A stretch of DNA of 64,000 nt from Avena insularis (lineage: Eukaryota > Streptophyta > Magnoliopsida > Poales > Poaceae). The position numbers and the translations under genes were made by a program. Shown in pieces: positions 1-11,334 of the stretch. The stretch is taken from assembly GCA_023614405.1 (NCBI GenBank), contig CM042694.1, positions 356,208,010-356,272,009 of the forward strand, given 5' to 3'. Position 1 is the first letter of the stretch, and each line of letters opens with the position of its first letter. The notes beneath the pieces were generated by a model, which saw nothing but the letters and a program-made list of their open reading frames with translations, had not been told where the DNA came from and made no database searches.

Positions 1-2520
1 AGCTGCATAAGAAGGATACACTATGGACGAAGGATCTAGAGAAAACTCTCCCAAAGCGCAGGATGACATGGATCTCGGAGACAATCCCGACGTCCAGATG
101 TCCGAAAGTACCGATTAGAGCTTGACTCCGGGAAACAGACCCAAAGACGTCTTTGCTACCGGCGCTACCAAGAAGGCAAAGAAGAAGAAGAACAAGACTC
201 CGGCAAAGGATCCTCCAGCAGAGGAGGTGGTTGCCGAAGAATACGAAGAAGACTCGGATGGAGCCCTAATCCCAGACGAGCCAAAGGAAACTCCGGTGGA
301 TGGATACGTGGTTACCGCTGGTGCCCGTAAACTCATCGATGCTGTGTTAATTATGCTTATCCCTACAGCTATAGAGCTTACACCTGTAGAATTGGAAGAA
401 AGGGCCCAAGCCCTAGAAGCACGTCGTCAAGTACTCCTGGATGAGGCTAATAACCTTATGGAAGAGAAGAAGCGCATTGCATCTGCGAGGCAGTTCAACT
501 CCCTACAGCATCAGAAGACCCAGAACGGCACCGTACGGGCTAACAAAAATCCAAAAGTCCACAAGACCCTCTTTGAGGGAGATGACACCATCAAAGGAGA
601 ACCTCGGCTAGATAGCAAGGGAGATCTGGTCTATGGAACGCTAGTGGAAAATACTGCTGTAGAGTTATCCTGGCAAACAACCCAAACCCAGATCAAGTTC
701 GGTTGGGCGTAAAGCTACTTACCAAGGGTCTGGAGCAACAAAAGGCCGCGGAGTCTGAAAGCAGAAAACTAGTCTCTAGATCCGACCAATGTTGCATGGA
801 TCTGGCTTGGGATGATATTAGGCCTCGACGGGACCTAGCACAGCATCACCGTCCCGACCATCGGGAGGACAACTATTCGAGAACCGGATCTTCCAGGTAA
901 CGGCATAGAACCGCACATGACTGGAGCAATGTTGCTCCAGCCGTAGAGCGAGACACAGTTGTGGCACTAGTTCCGAGACACCCTCCCCGGTGAGAGTCGA
1001 ACAATCGCAGGGAAGACGACAAAGAGCAACGTCAGGAGGAGGACCGACAAAGGATGCCACCTCCTAGACATATGAGTCGTCCGACTAAACCTCACAGCAA
1101 TGGCGGAAACAACGGACGAAGGAACGACGGTCACCGTGCCGAGTCAAGCCGGCAGGGGGCTCGTCATAATGAAGACCCTCCACGGAACTGGAATAATGAC
1201 GCTCCGGATGGAGGTCGGCATTTAGCCGGAAACAATCCACCTGCACCACCCTCTCCACCAAGCAGCCATCATACCGGCTCTCAAGGAGGCCAAGGAGGGC
1301 GTCATGGCAGAGGAGGTGGTGGCAGAAGTAGAAGTTCCGCTCCAAGGCACCGCAACCACAACGAATAACCAAGACGGCGTTCCCTGTCACCAAGTGACGC
1401 AAGACACTGGATCAACTCTAACATAGAGGCGCGGCGCTACGAGAATGATGATATCTACGTGGGTCCAAAATGCTTCGGACCACGGATTCGACAAACACGC
1501 TTCCTGGAAGGATTTGCTATCTCAAGACACGTCCAAGCCTACAACGGTGTGGCCCGGCTAGATACTTGGCTCCAGGACTTTTTCTAGGCTTGCTGCATCA
1601 CCAAAGGTGGAAACATCTTGGTCGCGACCTGGTATCTCTCGCTTATGCTGAGGAAGACGGCACGATCCTGGCTCAATGAACTTCCGGAGAACACCATTCA
1701 CAGTTGGTATGACATGTAAAGTGCGTTCTTTCGGAATTTCAAAGGCACATATCAGAGGCCCTGTATGGTAAGAGACCTGCAGTGTTGCGCCCAGAAAACC
1801 GGAGAAACTTGCCGAGATTATCTCGAACGATGGATTGACACCAAGAACTCCCGCAAAGGTGTAAATGATCAAACTACAATTGAAGCTTTCATTGCAGGAC
1901 TCCCAATTGGTTTACTAGGTGACCGTTTGAAGTGCTTCAAGGTCACTAATCTGGGAGAGATGATAGAAACGGCAAGCAAGTATGTTGATGCCGACAATGA
2001 CGCAAAGGGACTACTGAACGTCCTGGCTATACCACAGTCGGCAAAATAGTCGAAGCAACAAGCTTATAAGCGCAAGAACACCTCAGAAGAAAAACCCAAC
2101 GCGGAAACCGTAGTTGTCACTGCTACTTTTGGGTGTGGAGGACGAGGAGGGCGCGGAGGTGGCCGCGGACGCGGTCGTGGGACGTCAAGAGTCCAGGGTA
2201 GAGGGGACCAGCAACTTGGCAAAACCTACTCCTGGGCCGACATTGCCAATAATCCGTGTGTGCATCACTTAGATGCCAATGGGGGCTCGTCCCACACAAA
2301 TGCCGAGTGTCGTTTCAATGACGACATCAAGAAAGACGATTCCGCTGGCTAAATGGCTAAGCGGAAGAAGGGGAAGAAGAATCCTGAAAAAGAAAAAGAG
2401 ACCAAGGAAGATTCCGACATGGAGGAAGCAGAGCCTTCAAATCCCAAGTCGGATGGAAAGAAGAACTTCCCAACAAAGAAAGACACTTATGTCACTTTCC
2501 TTGGGTCTCAACTAGCTAAG
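1..2520 (+). pseudogene. gag: E1 gag remnant (Tat-type)
   Basis: The capsid polyprotein would package element RNA. Reading starts left of the window. From an ATG at 98 the frame has a stop at 115-117, then a Lys-rich stretch and an acidic segment (122-705), a frameshift near 706, a Pro/Arg/Gly-rich stretch from 1054, and the capsid-like part (about 1450-2040) with the motifs YVGPKCFGPRI, ARSWLNELPENT and TGETCRDYLERW. A GRG-repeat basic stretch follows near 2140. A zinc-knuckle-like pattern (CVHHLDANGGSSHTNAEC) begins near 2260. In-frame stops interrupt it at about 1366, 1585, 1717, 2047 and 2350. It aligns segment by segment with E9 gag on the opposite strand (63012 down to about 58030), which supports the assignment. 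It is non-functional as it stands. Confidence 0.85.
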
Positions 2521-5500
2521 GTCAAAAAAACAGTCTTGCATGAGCTCAACCCAACTGTTCCGTCTGTCCCTCAATTCTTGGACTGGTCGGAAGTGACAAT
2601 CACCTTTGACCGTGTTGATCATCCACCTAAGTTGCATAGGCAAGGAAAGTACGTGTTAGTTGTCAATCCACTCATTGACGGCTACGGTTTCTCCAAGACC
2701 CTCATGGACGGCAGCAGCATCATCAACATCCTCTACATCGAAACGTTGTGTCGGATGAGGATCTCGAAAACTCAGCTGAATCACAGCTCTGTGATCTTTC
2801 ACGGAGTTGTCCCAGGAAGACAAGCAAATTCCCTGGGAGTGATCACTTTGGATGTTACTTTTGGAACTCCAAAGAATTACTAGACGGAAGCACTTTTCTT
2901 CGAAGTGGTCCCGTTCAAGAGCGCATACCATGCTATATTCGGACGTCCATCCTACTAGGCTTTCATGGCTCGTCCGTGTTACATTTATAATATGATGAAA
3001 ATTCCAGGTCCAAAGCGCGTGATCACCATCAGGGGAGACCCAAAGAAAGCACAAGAATGCGAGGACGGAGATGCCGCCTTTGCTGAAGTCGTACTGCACG
3101 CCTAGGAGTACTAGGAGATCAAAAAGACCATCCACCTGTCCGAGATGCCTGCGAGGAAGGAGGTGACAAAGCCGACTCCGGAGTTCAAGGCATCAGAAGA
3201 GACGAAGACAACGCCGTTGAAGGATGATGACCCCTCCAAGGTGACCCAGGTAGGTGTAGGTTTAGATATCGCATAGGAAAGCGCGCTCGTCGAGTTCCTC
3301 CAAGCAAATCAAGATATCTTCGCATGGCAGCCATCTGACATGACCGGAGTACCTAGCGAACTTGCCGAGCACTCTCTAAATGTACACCCAAATGCTAAAC
3401 CCATCAAACAGTCTTTATGATGTTTTAGCGATGAAAAGCAAAAAGCAATAGCTAAGGAACTAGCTCGGCTCGAGTTCGCCAGATTCATAGAAGAGGTCAT
3501 CCACACTGAGTGGTTGGCCAATCCTATAATGGTCCCAAAAAGGACACCACTGATTTAAGGATGTGTGTTGATTATACTACCTTGAACAAGGCTTGTCCCA
3601 AAGGACACCACTGATTCATAGGATTGATCAAGTTATCGATTCTACGGCAGGCTCAGAACTCCTATGTTTTCTCGATGCATATTCCGGTTATCACCAAATT
3701 CGGATGAAGGAATCAGACAAAGTCAAAACTTCATTCATAACCCCTTCGGAACCTTCTGTTTCGTTACAATGCCCTTTGGGCTCAAGAATGTAGGAGCTAT
3801 GTACCAGCGCACTATGCAGTGTTGCCTCCATGATCAAATCAGACGCAATGTACACACATATGTGGATGACATAGCAGTGATGTCCAAAAAGAAGGAAACC
3901 TTAATTTCTGACTTGGAGGAAACGTTCGCTAATCTACGAAAATACAACATAATGCTTAACTTGAAGAAATGCTTCTTTGGAATACCAGCCGGAAAATTGT
4001 TAGGTTTCATCGTGTCTCAAAGAGGCATAGAGGTGAATTGGGACAAAATTAAGGCTATACTCAATATTTCCAGGCCGACTCGCCTGAAGGACGTTCCAAG
4101 ACTAACTGGTTGCATTGCCGCGGTCAGTCGATTTGTAAGCCGACTCGGTGAAAGAGCCACACCACTCTACAAGCTCCTGAAAAAGGCCAAAAAGTTTGTT
4201 TGGACTGACGAAGCTGAAGCCACACTACAAGACCTGAAAGCAGTACTCTCATATGCTCCTATCCTTGCAGCACCGGAACCTCGTGAACTGATGTTGCTCT
4301 ATCTCGCTGCAACAAATAGAGTCGTCAGTGTCGTCATGGTGGTGGAGAGTCCAGAGGAAAAACAGGAACACCTGGTGCAGCGTCCGAGTTACTACCTCAA
4401 CGAAGTCCTACCTGAATCAAAGAAGCGTTATCCGCACTATCAAAAGCTGGCTTACGGTGTGTTCTTCGCATCTCGAAAGTTACGGCATTATTTTTCAGGA
4501 ACATCCAATTACCATGGTGAGCACAGCTCCCATGAGAGATATAATCAACAACAATGATGCTACATGACGTGTCACAAAATGGGGCATAGAGCTTTTAGCT
4601 TTTGACATTGAGTACAAACCTCGTATAGAAATCAAATCCCAAATCCTCACTGACTTTGTCGCTGATTGGACAGAGACAACGGAAAATATGACCCTCCTAG
4701 AGTCAGAATACCGGACCTTGCATTTTGACGGATCTAAAGCGCTCGGGGGCTCGGGGGCTGGCGTGATGCTCAAATCACCCCAAGGAGATAAGCTTTTCTA
4801 TGTATTGCATATCCACTTCACGGGAACAAACAACATTGCCGAATATGAAGCACTGCTGCATGAATCTGGATTGCTAAGGATATCAGCATCCGATGAGTTA
4901 TGTGTTATGGAGATTCGGATCTTGTTGCTCAACAAGTGTCGGATATTTGTAACGCAAACAAACACATGGCAGCATATAGGGCTGTCATGGATGAACTAGC
5001 TAAATCGTTCAAAGGGTTTGAAGTTCAACACATCCCTCAAACAGAAAATGAGGAAGCAGATGCATTATCTCGAATAGTCTCTGCGCGGAAAAAGGCCCCG
5101 GATGGCGCTTTTCTAGAGCACCTCAAAGTTCCCTCTATAAAAGGAGTAGATGCAGAATATCCGACCAAATCCGACTCATCTTTAGTGGCAGTTCTAGATT
5201 TAATTCCCAGCTGGACTCAACCCTACCTTGATTTCTTGGTAGATGGAAAATTACCCGAAGACGAGGTTCTAAGCCGGCAGATCGTCCGACGAGCAAAAAC
5301 CTATACAATAATAAATGGTGAGCTCTATAAACGGAGTGTATCTAGGGTCTTTCAACACTGCGTATCTCCGAAACAAGGAGTGGAAATCCATGAAGGCGAA
5401 TGTGGTCATCATGCTGCAACCAAATCTTTAGTGGCAAACGCTTTTAGACATGGATTTTTCTGGCTTACAACCAAGGCAGATGCCGAACGGTTGGTCAAGA

Positions 5501-6485
5501 CGTGCAAAGGCTACCAAAAATATGCCAAACAAGATCATGTTCCAGCTGATCAGCTACGAACAATACCTATAACATGGCCTTCATGGTCTGGGGGCTTGAC
5601 ATGGTAGGACCGTTTAAATGGGCTCCAAGTGGATTTATCCACCTCTTAGTGATGGTGGATAAATTCACAAAGTTTATTGAGGCTAAACCCATCACAAGTT
5701 GTGATGGAGCAATAACCAAAAGATTTTTCGAGGATGTTATAATCCGATAAGGCTATCCGCATAGCATTATCATGGACAACGGGAGCAATTTTTCTATGGG
5801 AGAACTTGCCGAGTTCTGCGATGAACAAAATATCCAGCTTGACATTCTGTCAGTCGCACATCCACAAGCTAATGGACAAGTTGAAAGAGCAAATGGCTTA
5901 ATCCTACAAGGCCTTAAACCAAGACTCGAAGCACCACTTCATCGTGTTGCGGGGGCTTGGGAAGAAGAATTAGCATCTGTAATAGGGAGCTTGCGAACAA
6001 CTCTGAATAGGTCAACCGGATACACACCTTTCTTCTTGGTCTATGGCACAGAAGCTGTTCTTCCTAGTGATTTGATTCATACTTCTCCCCGAGTTGCTGC
6101 GTATATCGAAGAGGATGCCGAAATTTCTCGACAAAATGATCTCGATTTAATCGAAGAAGTTCGTGTCGTTGCTGAGATGAGATCAACATCATATCAGCAG
6201 AAGTTACGCAGGTATCATAGCCAGAGAGTCAGAAACCGGTCTTTCAATAAGGGCGATTTGGTTCTCCGGCTTGTGTAGAAAAGAAAGCACAAACTTTCCC
6301 TAGTATGGGAAGGGCCCTTTTTACTTAGCCGAGTATTGCACAATGGTTCTTACTATCTAACTGATATGCGTCTAGTCAAAGAAAGACCTGCTACTAAGAA
6401 GAGAAAGAGAGCTGGAGGCAGTACAAACCCGGAAGAATTAGACAGGCCATGGAATATTGCTCAGCTACATCCCTTTTATTCTTAA
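2521..6485 (+). pseudogene. pol: E1 pol remnant: protease, RT, RNase H, archaeal-type RNase H, integrase
   Basis: Protease lies near 2700 with MDGSSIINILY, lacking the usual D-T/S-G triad. The RT region (about 3290-4050) has [16 protein letters not shown] sequence, MPFGLKN and an intact YVDD box near 3860. The Gypsy RNase H follows (about 4190-4550), with LYLAATN where a catalytic Asp is expected. A second RNase H (about 4700-5075) has FDGSKALGGSGAG, NNIAEYEALLH, YGDSDLVAQQV and EEADALSR, an archaeal-type D-E-D-D pattern typical of the Tat lineage. Integrase (about 5400-6280) has a zinc-binding C-x2-C damaged to CKGYQ, and GQVERAN containing the catalytic Glu. The last frame ends PWNIAQLHPFYS at the stop 6483-6485. 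The copy is spread over three frames with multiple stops, so it is dead. The same domain order is found in E9. Confidence 0.9.
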
Positions 6486-7063
6486 AATTTCTTTCTTTGT
6501 AATCATATATGTGTACATGTTCAATGAGAAATAAAGTATTGGTTGCCTCAATTTTTCTGAGAAGTTTTATATTACTACCTTATTTCCGAATGATCATGTC
6601 ACAATCGAAAATCCCAGAATGCTTGAAAGTACTTTACGCTCATGTTTGTTCTGGTTAAGATTTCCGATTCTAAAAATGTTACCTTCAGGTATAAATCTAA
6701 ATTTTCTAGGCTATACTTGGGTTCTTTATCAGATTGCCGGATGCAGGCATTTTCTGAGTAGTGAATTGTTGGTACTAGAAGCCGGCTTTGTTTCTGAGTT
6801 TAAACTAGTTTAGCAATTGAGCTCCGTTGCTTCGCAAAGTTTCCGTGTTGAAAGTTAGACGACTCACGAAAGGGACGAGGCGGAAAGACAGATAAGTGAT
6901 AAGTATAGGCAAACCAAAAAGTGCTTATGTAAAAATTTCAGGCACATCAAAATAAAGCTAAAAAGTGCTAAATAGAAGCAACAAATCTTAGCACTAGCAA
7001 AAGTATTACACTACTTATTTACAATCTGATTGTTTCAGAATAACACATTGTTTTTTTTATGCT
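6486..7063. other. E1 spacer between the convergent pol and antisense gene
   Basis: AT-rich non-coding spacer between the pol stop (6485) and the stop of the antisense gene (7064). It aligns with 53483-54061 in E9. The pol strand has a canonical AATAAA at about 6529-6534, 45 bp after the pol stop; the equivalent is present in E9 near 54012 (seen as TTTATT on +). Since the two transcription units run tail to tail, this interval is where both would have to terminate. I see no ORF and no tandem repeat in it. Confidence 0.7.
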
Positions 7064-10000
7064 CTACGATGCAGGAGGAGAGATAGGAGTTGCCGGCTCA
7101 CTAGAGGTATCCCCTTCAACTTGATATCTTTCCGAGACGTGCAAATCAGATTCGGTTTGCTCGTCGTCGGAAACTTCAGCTGTTTCTTCAGCAGGCGGAG
7201 GAGGCGTCTCCACGCGAGTGAAGAATGGAGTATCATAGCTGGTCAGATCAGCTACGTGACATCCATATCCGGTGCAGGAGTCCATAATGGCCTTGATATC
7301 TTGCTCCTTGCCGTCTTCATCCATAGTCGAATAACCTCTGGTTACTTGCCAGATCTCCATGCTTCCATGGTGGCTCATAACCATGGTGAGGGCGTTCTGT
7401 GCTGCGATCCGCGCATAGGACATGTTCCAGTCCTAGATGAGCTGGGCATCTCCTTCGCCTTATCTTGCACCTCAAAGGCGGACATTTTGTTCATGTCCAG
7501 GACTTTGAGAACTTCGCCAATATCCTCTAATGATTGGCGGAAATTGTGAAGCAAATCGCCGACTTCTAAAAGTCGGCTAGTGCGAGACTCGGTGGAGGAA
7601 GAATCTAGTAAGTTTAGAGGACCTGCGCATATAAAGCAAAGGTTAGAAAATATATCCGAACTCCTAGAGTCGGAAAAATAGAAAATCAGAAGACGGGAAA
7701 CATACCGAAGATGACATCGTCAACTTTGGTCTTCTCCGCCCTAAGGCTCTGGAGTTCATCCCGGAGTGCTTCGGTGATGTCCTTTTCTCTGAATAACTCA
7801 TCATTGATATCCGAGATTTTATGATCCTGGGCTACGATCCTTCGATCACGTTCTTCGGTGGCCATGGAGGAGGATTCGAGAATGCTAGCAATGCTGCACT
7901 CGTGATCTGCCTTAAGCTTATTTAGCTCCCGCCGTAAGTTGGCGTTCTCCACCTCTAGGGTCTTAAAATTCTCGGCCTCTTCAATCATTGCACATGATTG
8001 TTTGACCAGTGCTATAAGCAAAAGACAACAGTTGAATAGGAAATTCAACTATGAAAGCAAAAAGAGCAAGGTTAAGGACTGAAATGATTACCTTCAGCCT
8101 CATCCTTTGATACCTTCAATTGAGCATTTTCAAGTCGGAAAGCTCTAATCTCTCTCTGCTTATTGCAAATATTCTCTAATAATTCCTAGTTATAAGCATT
8201 AACTTTCTGTAAGTCAGAATAATACCCAGAGTCAGAAGTCTACTAAAGACTCGGGCTAATATTTTAACTAATATCAGCATGAGCCTTGGGGGCTATACTA
8301 GTTCGTTCTTTGGCATCCTATGAAAGCATAAATCCGGATTGTCTATCCAACTTCATGCTTGGGGGCTAGAGGATATGATATGAAATAAAGTAAAAAAGGT
8401 GAGTTGGAATTCCGACTTACATGTTGTTCATGAGTAAGCTTGCTTAGGATCATGTTCACCTTGGTGGTAACCTTTTTGGCGAGGGTCAGCGGGATTACTG
8501 GTGGTGGCGGAGCCACACCAGCCTTTAGCTTCTCATCGCAAAGATGAATTTGGTCAAGAAGCTCAGAGTACTTGACGTCCTCGGCTTCTTGTGCCTCTTC
8601 CTCGACGGTGATGTTCCAGCTCTCTAGGCACTACTGAGCCAGCCTTTGTATCTCTTCTGCAGTTTTTCGAGTAATGCCAAGCTTGGCAATACCTGGATTG
8701 CTGAGAAGGTTATCGGCAACAACCTCTGCCAAGGGATCATTACCCTTTACAGGTTCACCCTTATCAAGTACTAAGTCACTAATGATGAAGTCGGTCTGCG
8801 AACCAAGGTTTGCTGGCTTAGAATGCTGAGCCGGATCTTCTCCGATGGACGGAGATGGAGTAATCTCCGACGTTGTAGAAGGCTGCGGGGCAGGAGTCAG
8901 AGGCGCTATGGCAGGAGAAGTCAAATTTAACTTTGACTAGCGTAGAGGTTTTGACGAGCCTCCTTTCCCCTTGCCTTTGGAAAGCTGTTTAGCTCTGAGG
9001 AGGTAATAGAACAAAGATCGTTACACTTTAGAAAGAATGAGAAATAAAATACAGAGACCTTGTGAGGAAAGTTACCTCTTCACAATGGGCACTTCCTTTG
9101 TGCCGATAGACATTGTCAGAGTCTTACGCTTTCGGGTAAGAGTCTCCGGTAGTGGAATCAATTCTCCATCATCCTGAGATAACTTAGGTGGATATCCCTC
9201 AAGAGGAGTAAGCTCCAACTCGGGGAGGTCAGCAAGCTGAAAAGGAGAAATACTTCAGTATTGCAAAAATACACAACAATGTATAGATGAAACACATAAT
9301 TCGAGTTATAGCTGGAAAACTTACTGGTGTCACGGGATCGTTAGTCGTATGCATGTCCAAGGATAGCTCTGAGATCTTCCTCTTAATCCGATCCCTAATC
9401 AACCATTTGATTTGGGACTCATAGTACTTTTTTGAATAAGGTCTCGAGCAGATCCGGAGATAGTCCTTCTTTTTCTTGGTGATGGAGTGCATGAGCCTAT
9501 CACCATGGTGTTGGAGGGGCTGGATCCGGTGTGCCATCCAATAGTGGATCAAATCGGATCCTTTCAGACCCTTGTGCTTCATCAGATATTCAATCCTCCT
9601 CTTAGCAAGAAGCAGGTCATCAGTGAGAGTCGGAGGATCCGCGTCCCAGGACTCTTGGGGCGTGACGGCGGTATCAATGAAAATCGGCAAAGTAGTTGCT
9701 TTGCCAGGAGCTGGTCTGTCCTTATGGTAAAAGAACATGGATGGCCATTGTTTCACCGACTCGCTGGCCTTAATCCTAGGATAGACTCGCTCTCTCCAAA
9801 CAGAAAAGCTAAGAGTTCCAGTAATATAAGAATTACCGGCGGTGATAGAATTTCTTTGGGTATGAAAGTAATACCAGAAAAGAATGAGACTCGGCCTAAT
9901 ACCGAGATACCCGTCACACAAAGAGGCATACGCGCTCATATCTAAAAGAGGGTTTGGGGGGAGATGGTGGAGTTGCACTCCGTAATGATCTATGACCTCA

Positions 10001-10260
10001 GAAAAGAAATCTGAGGGAGGAAAGCTCAAACCTCTGTCGAGGTGGGTGCCGAAATGCACTCGCTCGTCGGTGCTGGGGGTGGGGATGGGTTGTCCGAAGC
10101 TGCTCCGCCAGTGGCCGGCGCGGAGGAGGCCTTCCTTCTCGATGATGTGGAGCTTGACGTCATCGAGGACGCAGGGGATCTAGACCCCGCGAAACTTCTC
10201 CTTGTCCGGTGCAGGTGCTGTCGCAGTCGTCGCCGCCGTAGCAGAAGATGAGGCCTCAGC
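7064..10260 (-). pseudogene. E1 antisense accessory gene (aORF), six exons, Transposase_28-like ('putative gypsy type transposon') protein
   Basis: Exons inferred from splice sites and frame, 5' to 3' on the minus strand: about 10260-9325, 9236-9076, 8994-8421, 8206-8092, 8011-7706, 7622-7064. Introns obey GT...AG. Exon 1 carries the conserved domain (GTHLDRGLSFPPSDFF, LHHLPPN, ASLCDGYLGIRPSL, KGLKGSDL), which I recognise as the plant 'putative gypsy type transposon' domain. Exons 4-5 are a long charged coiled coil. Exon 6 ends ISPPAS followed by TAG at 7064-7066. Exons 2, 4 and 5 have exactly the same lengths as in E9 (161, 115, 306 bp). Breaks are a stop at a Trp codon in exon 1 near 10178, a stop in exon 3 at 8937-8939 shared with E9, and another near 8634. 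No ATG aligns with the E9 start. Its function is unknown. Confidence 0.85.
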
Positions 10261-10392
10261 CTTTTTTGGGCGTCAGTAACCTAGGATGGGCGGCGTTGTG
10301 GGATTTGGGGGAGGCTGAAGAGCTATTTCATAGGAAGCGTCGGGAGGAAGGAGAAAGCTCTGGTGCTGGTGAAGAGGAAGGAAGATATCTTG

Positions 10393-10560
10393 ACCCCTTA
10401 TATCCTTTGCTTGCGCCAAGATTCGTGCAAGCTAAATAGTAACCATGCCATGCGTCGTGGAAGGAGCTGGGTAACCTCCTCGTGATGATTACGTCGACTC
10501 GATCTCCGTGCACGCATTAAAATGATGCCTCAGTTCCGCAAAAGGCGGACCCACCAACAG
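10393..10560 (-). promoter_or_regulatory. Putative promoter of the E1 antisense gene, with TATA-like box
   Basis: On the minus strand a TATA-like GGATATAAG lies at 10405-10397, about 140 bp upstream of where exon 1 begins. The same box with the same spacing occurs in E9 (GGATATAAG at 50181-50189, ATG at 50333). Upstream of it the two copies share blocks such as CACGAATCTTG, TCCACGACG and GTAATCATCACG. Conservation of a non-coding upstream block in two diverged copies suggests a dedicated promoter. This is inference; no transcription start can be seen. Confidence 0.55.
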
Positions 10561-10806
10561 TCGTGCTGAGAGGAATGTCTGTCAGTGATGTGACTTGACC
10601 TTGACTGATGTCAGGTTACGTTAGATACCAAGTTCTGACTTAGTTCAAATTTCAAGCTAGAAACTCAAATAATGTACTCATAGGTCTGACTTGTTTTGAG
10701 ACCTGGATCCTATCCTTTCTTTTGAAGTTTCAGGAACCCTTCAAGATTCTACAAGCCAAAGATGGATCGAGCTAGACGATGATGAAATCCGACTCTGGAT
10801 CTTGGA

Positions 10807-10822
10807 GGCTTCCGGGGGCTGC
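10807..10822 (+). other. E1 polypurine tract region
   Basis: GGCTTCCGGGGGCTGC lies immediately before the 3' LTR. The corresponding E9 sequence (GCAGCCCCCGGAAGTC on + at 49765) sits directly beside its LTR, so position and sequence are conserved. It is only moderately purine-rich. Confidence 0.55.
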
Positions 10823-11334
10823 TATTGGGGATATACTTTCTGGGTATCCTCACTATGCCTCACTGATCAGGGTGGCCCACTTCGGGTTAGAGCTTTGCTT
10901 CACGAGCGACCTAGTCAGGGAGAAGAGACGGAGTCCAGTCCGGTTATGGGAAGGCCCAGAAAACTTACCGACATAGGCCTATTATGTTACTTGTAGTCAA
11001 GATGTACTCTGTAACCGACTCTTAGTCATAGCCGGATAGGTCTCTCCTATAAACCCTAGGCCGAATATCTATATAATCCATCCTAGGACAAGCCTTTAGG
11101 GCACCCCAAAATAGTCTACAATCTTAGCTCGCACAGGCGAAACCCTCGTAACCCATATTCCGGCTCTACCGTATTACTAGATTGCTAGCAGGAGTAGGAT
11201 CCGTCCAAAGCCGGCAGATTCGAACCTGGGTAAACTTGTGTGCTCACCGTCCCGGAATACCGTACATCTCGCACCCCTCTCTTCTGCACGCCCGAGGACC
11301 CCCTCATGGCATACTTGTCATCAATCCGACGATA
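10823..11334 (+). repeat. E1 3' LTR (512 bp)
   Basis: It aligns along its whole length with the two 515 bp LTRs of E9 (49250-49764 and 62984-63498, reversed). The terminal dinucleotides have decayed: it starts TATTGGGG where the family starts TGTTGGGG, and ends GACGATA where the family ends with CA. Both are single transitions. A TATA-like box (CTATATAAT) lies near 11069. Near the 3' end is the conserved ATGGCATACTTGTC that serves as the gag start in the 5' LTR of E9. Confidence 0.93.

Larger units (their letters stand above)
1..11334 (+). mobile_element. E1: Tat-lineage Ty3/Gypsy LTR retrotransposon with antisense accessory gene (5' end outside window)
   Basis: The order is gag, protease, reverse transcriptase, RNase H, archaeal-type RNase H, integrase (+ strand, ending 6485), a 578 bp gap, an antisense spliced gene (- strand, 7064 to about 10260), its promoter region, a purine-rich tract and a 3' LTR (10823-11334). 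E9 is a second copy of the same family in opposite orientation, and nearly every segment aligns between them. The 5' LTR and start of gag lie left of the window. The right edge is the LTR end at 11334, after which the gag of E2 resumes at 11335 in the middle of a sequence matched by E6 near 32972, so E1 is inserted in E2. No target duplication can be checked because the left edge is missing. Confidence 0.93.
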
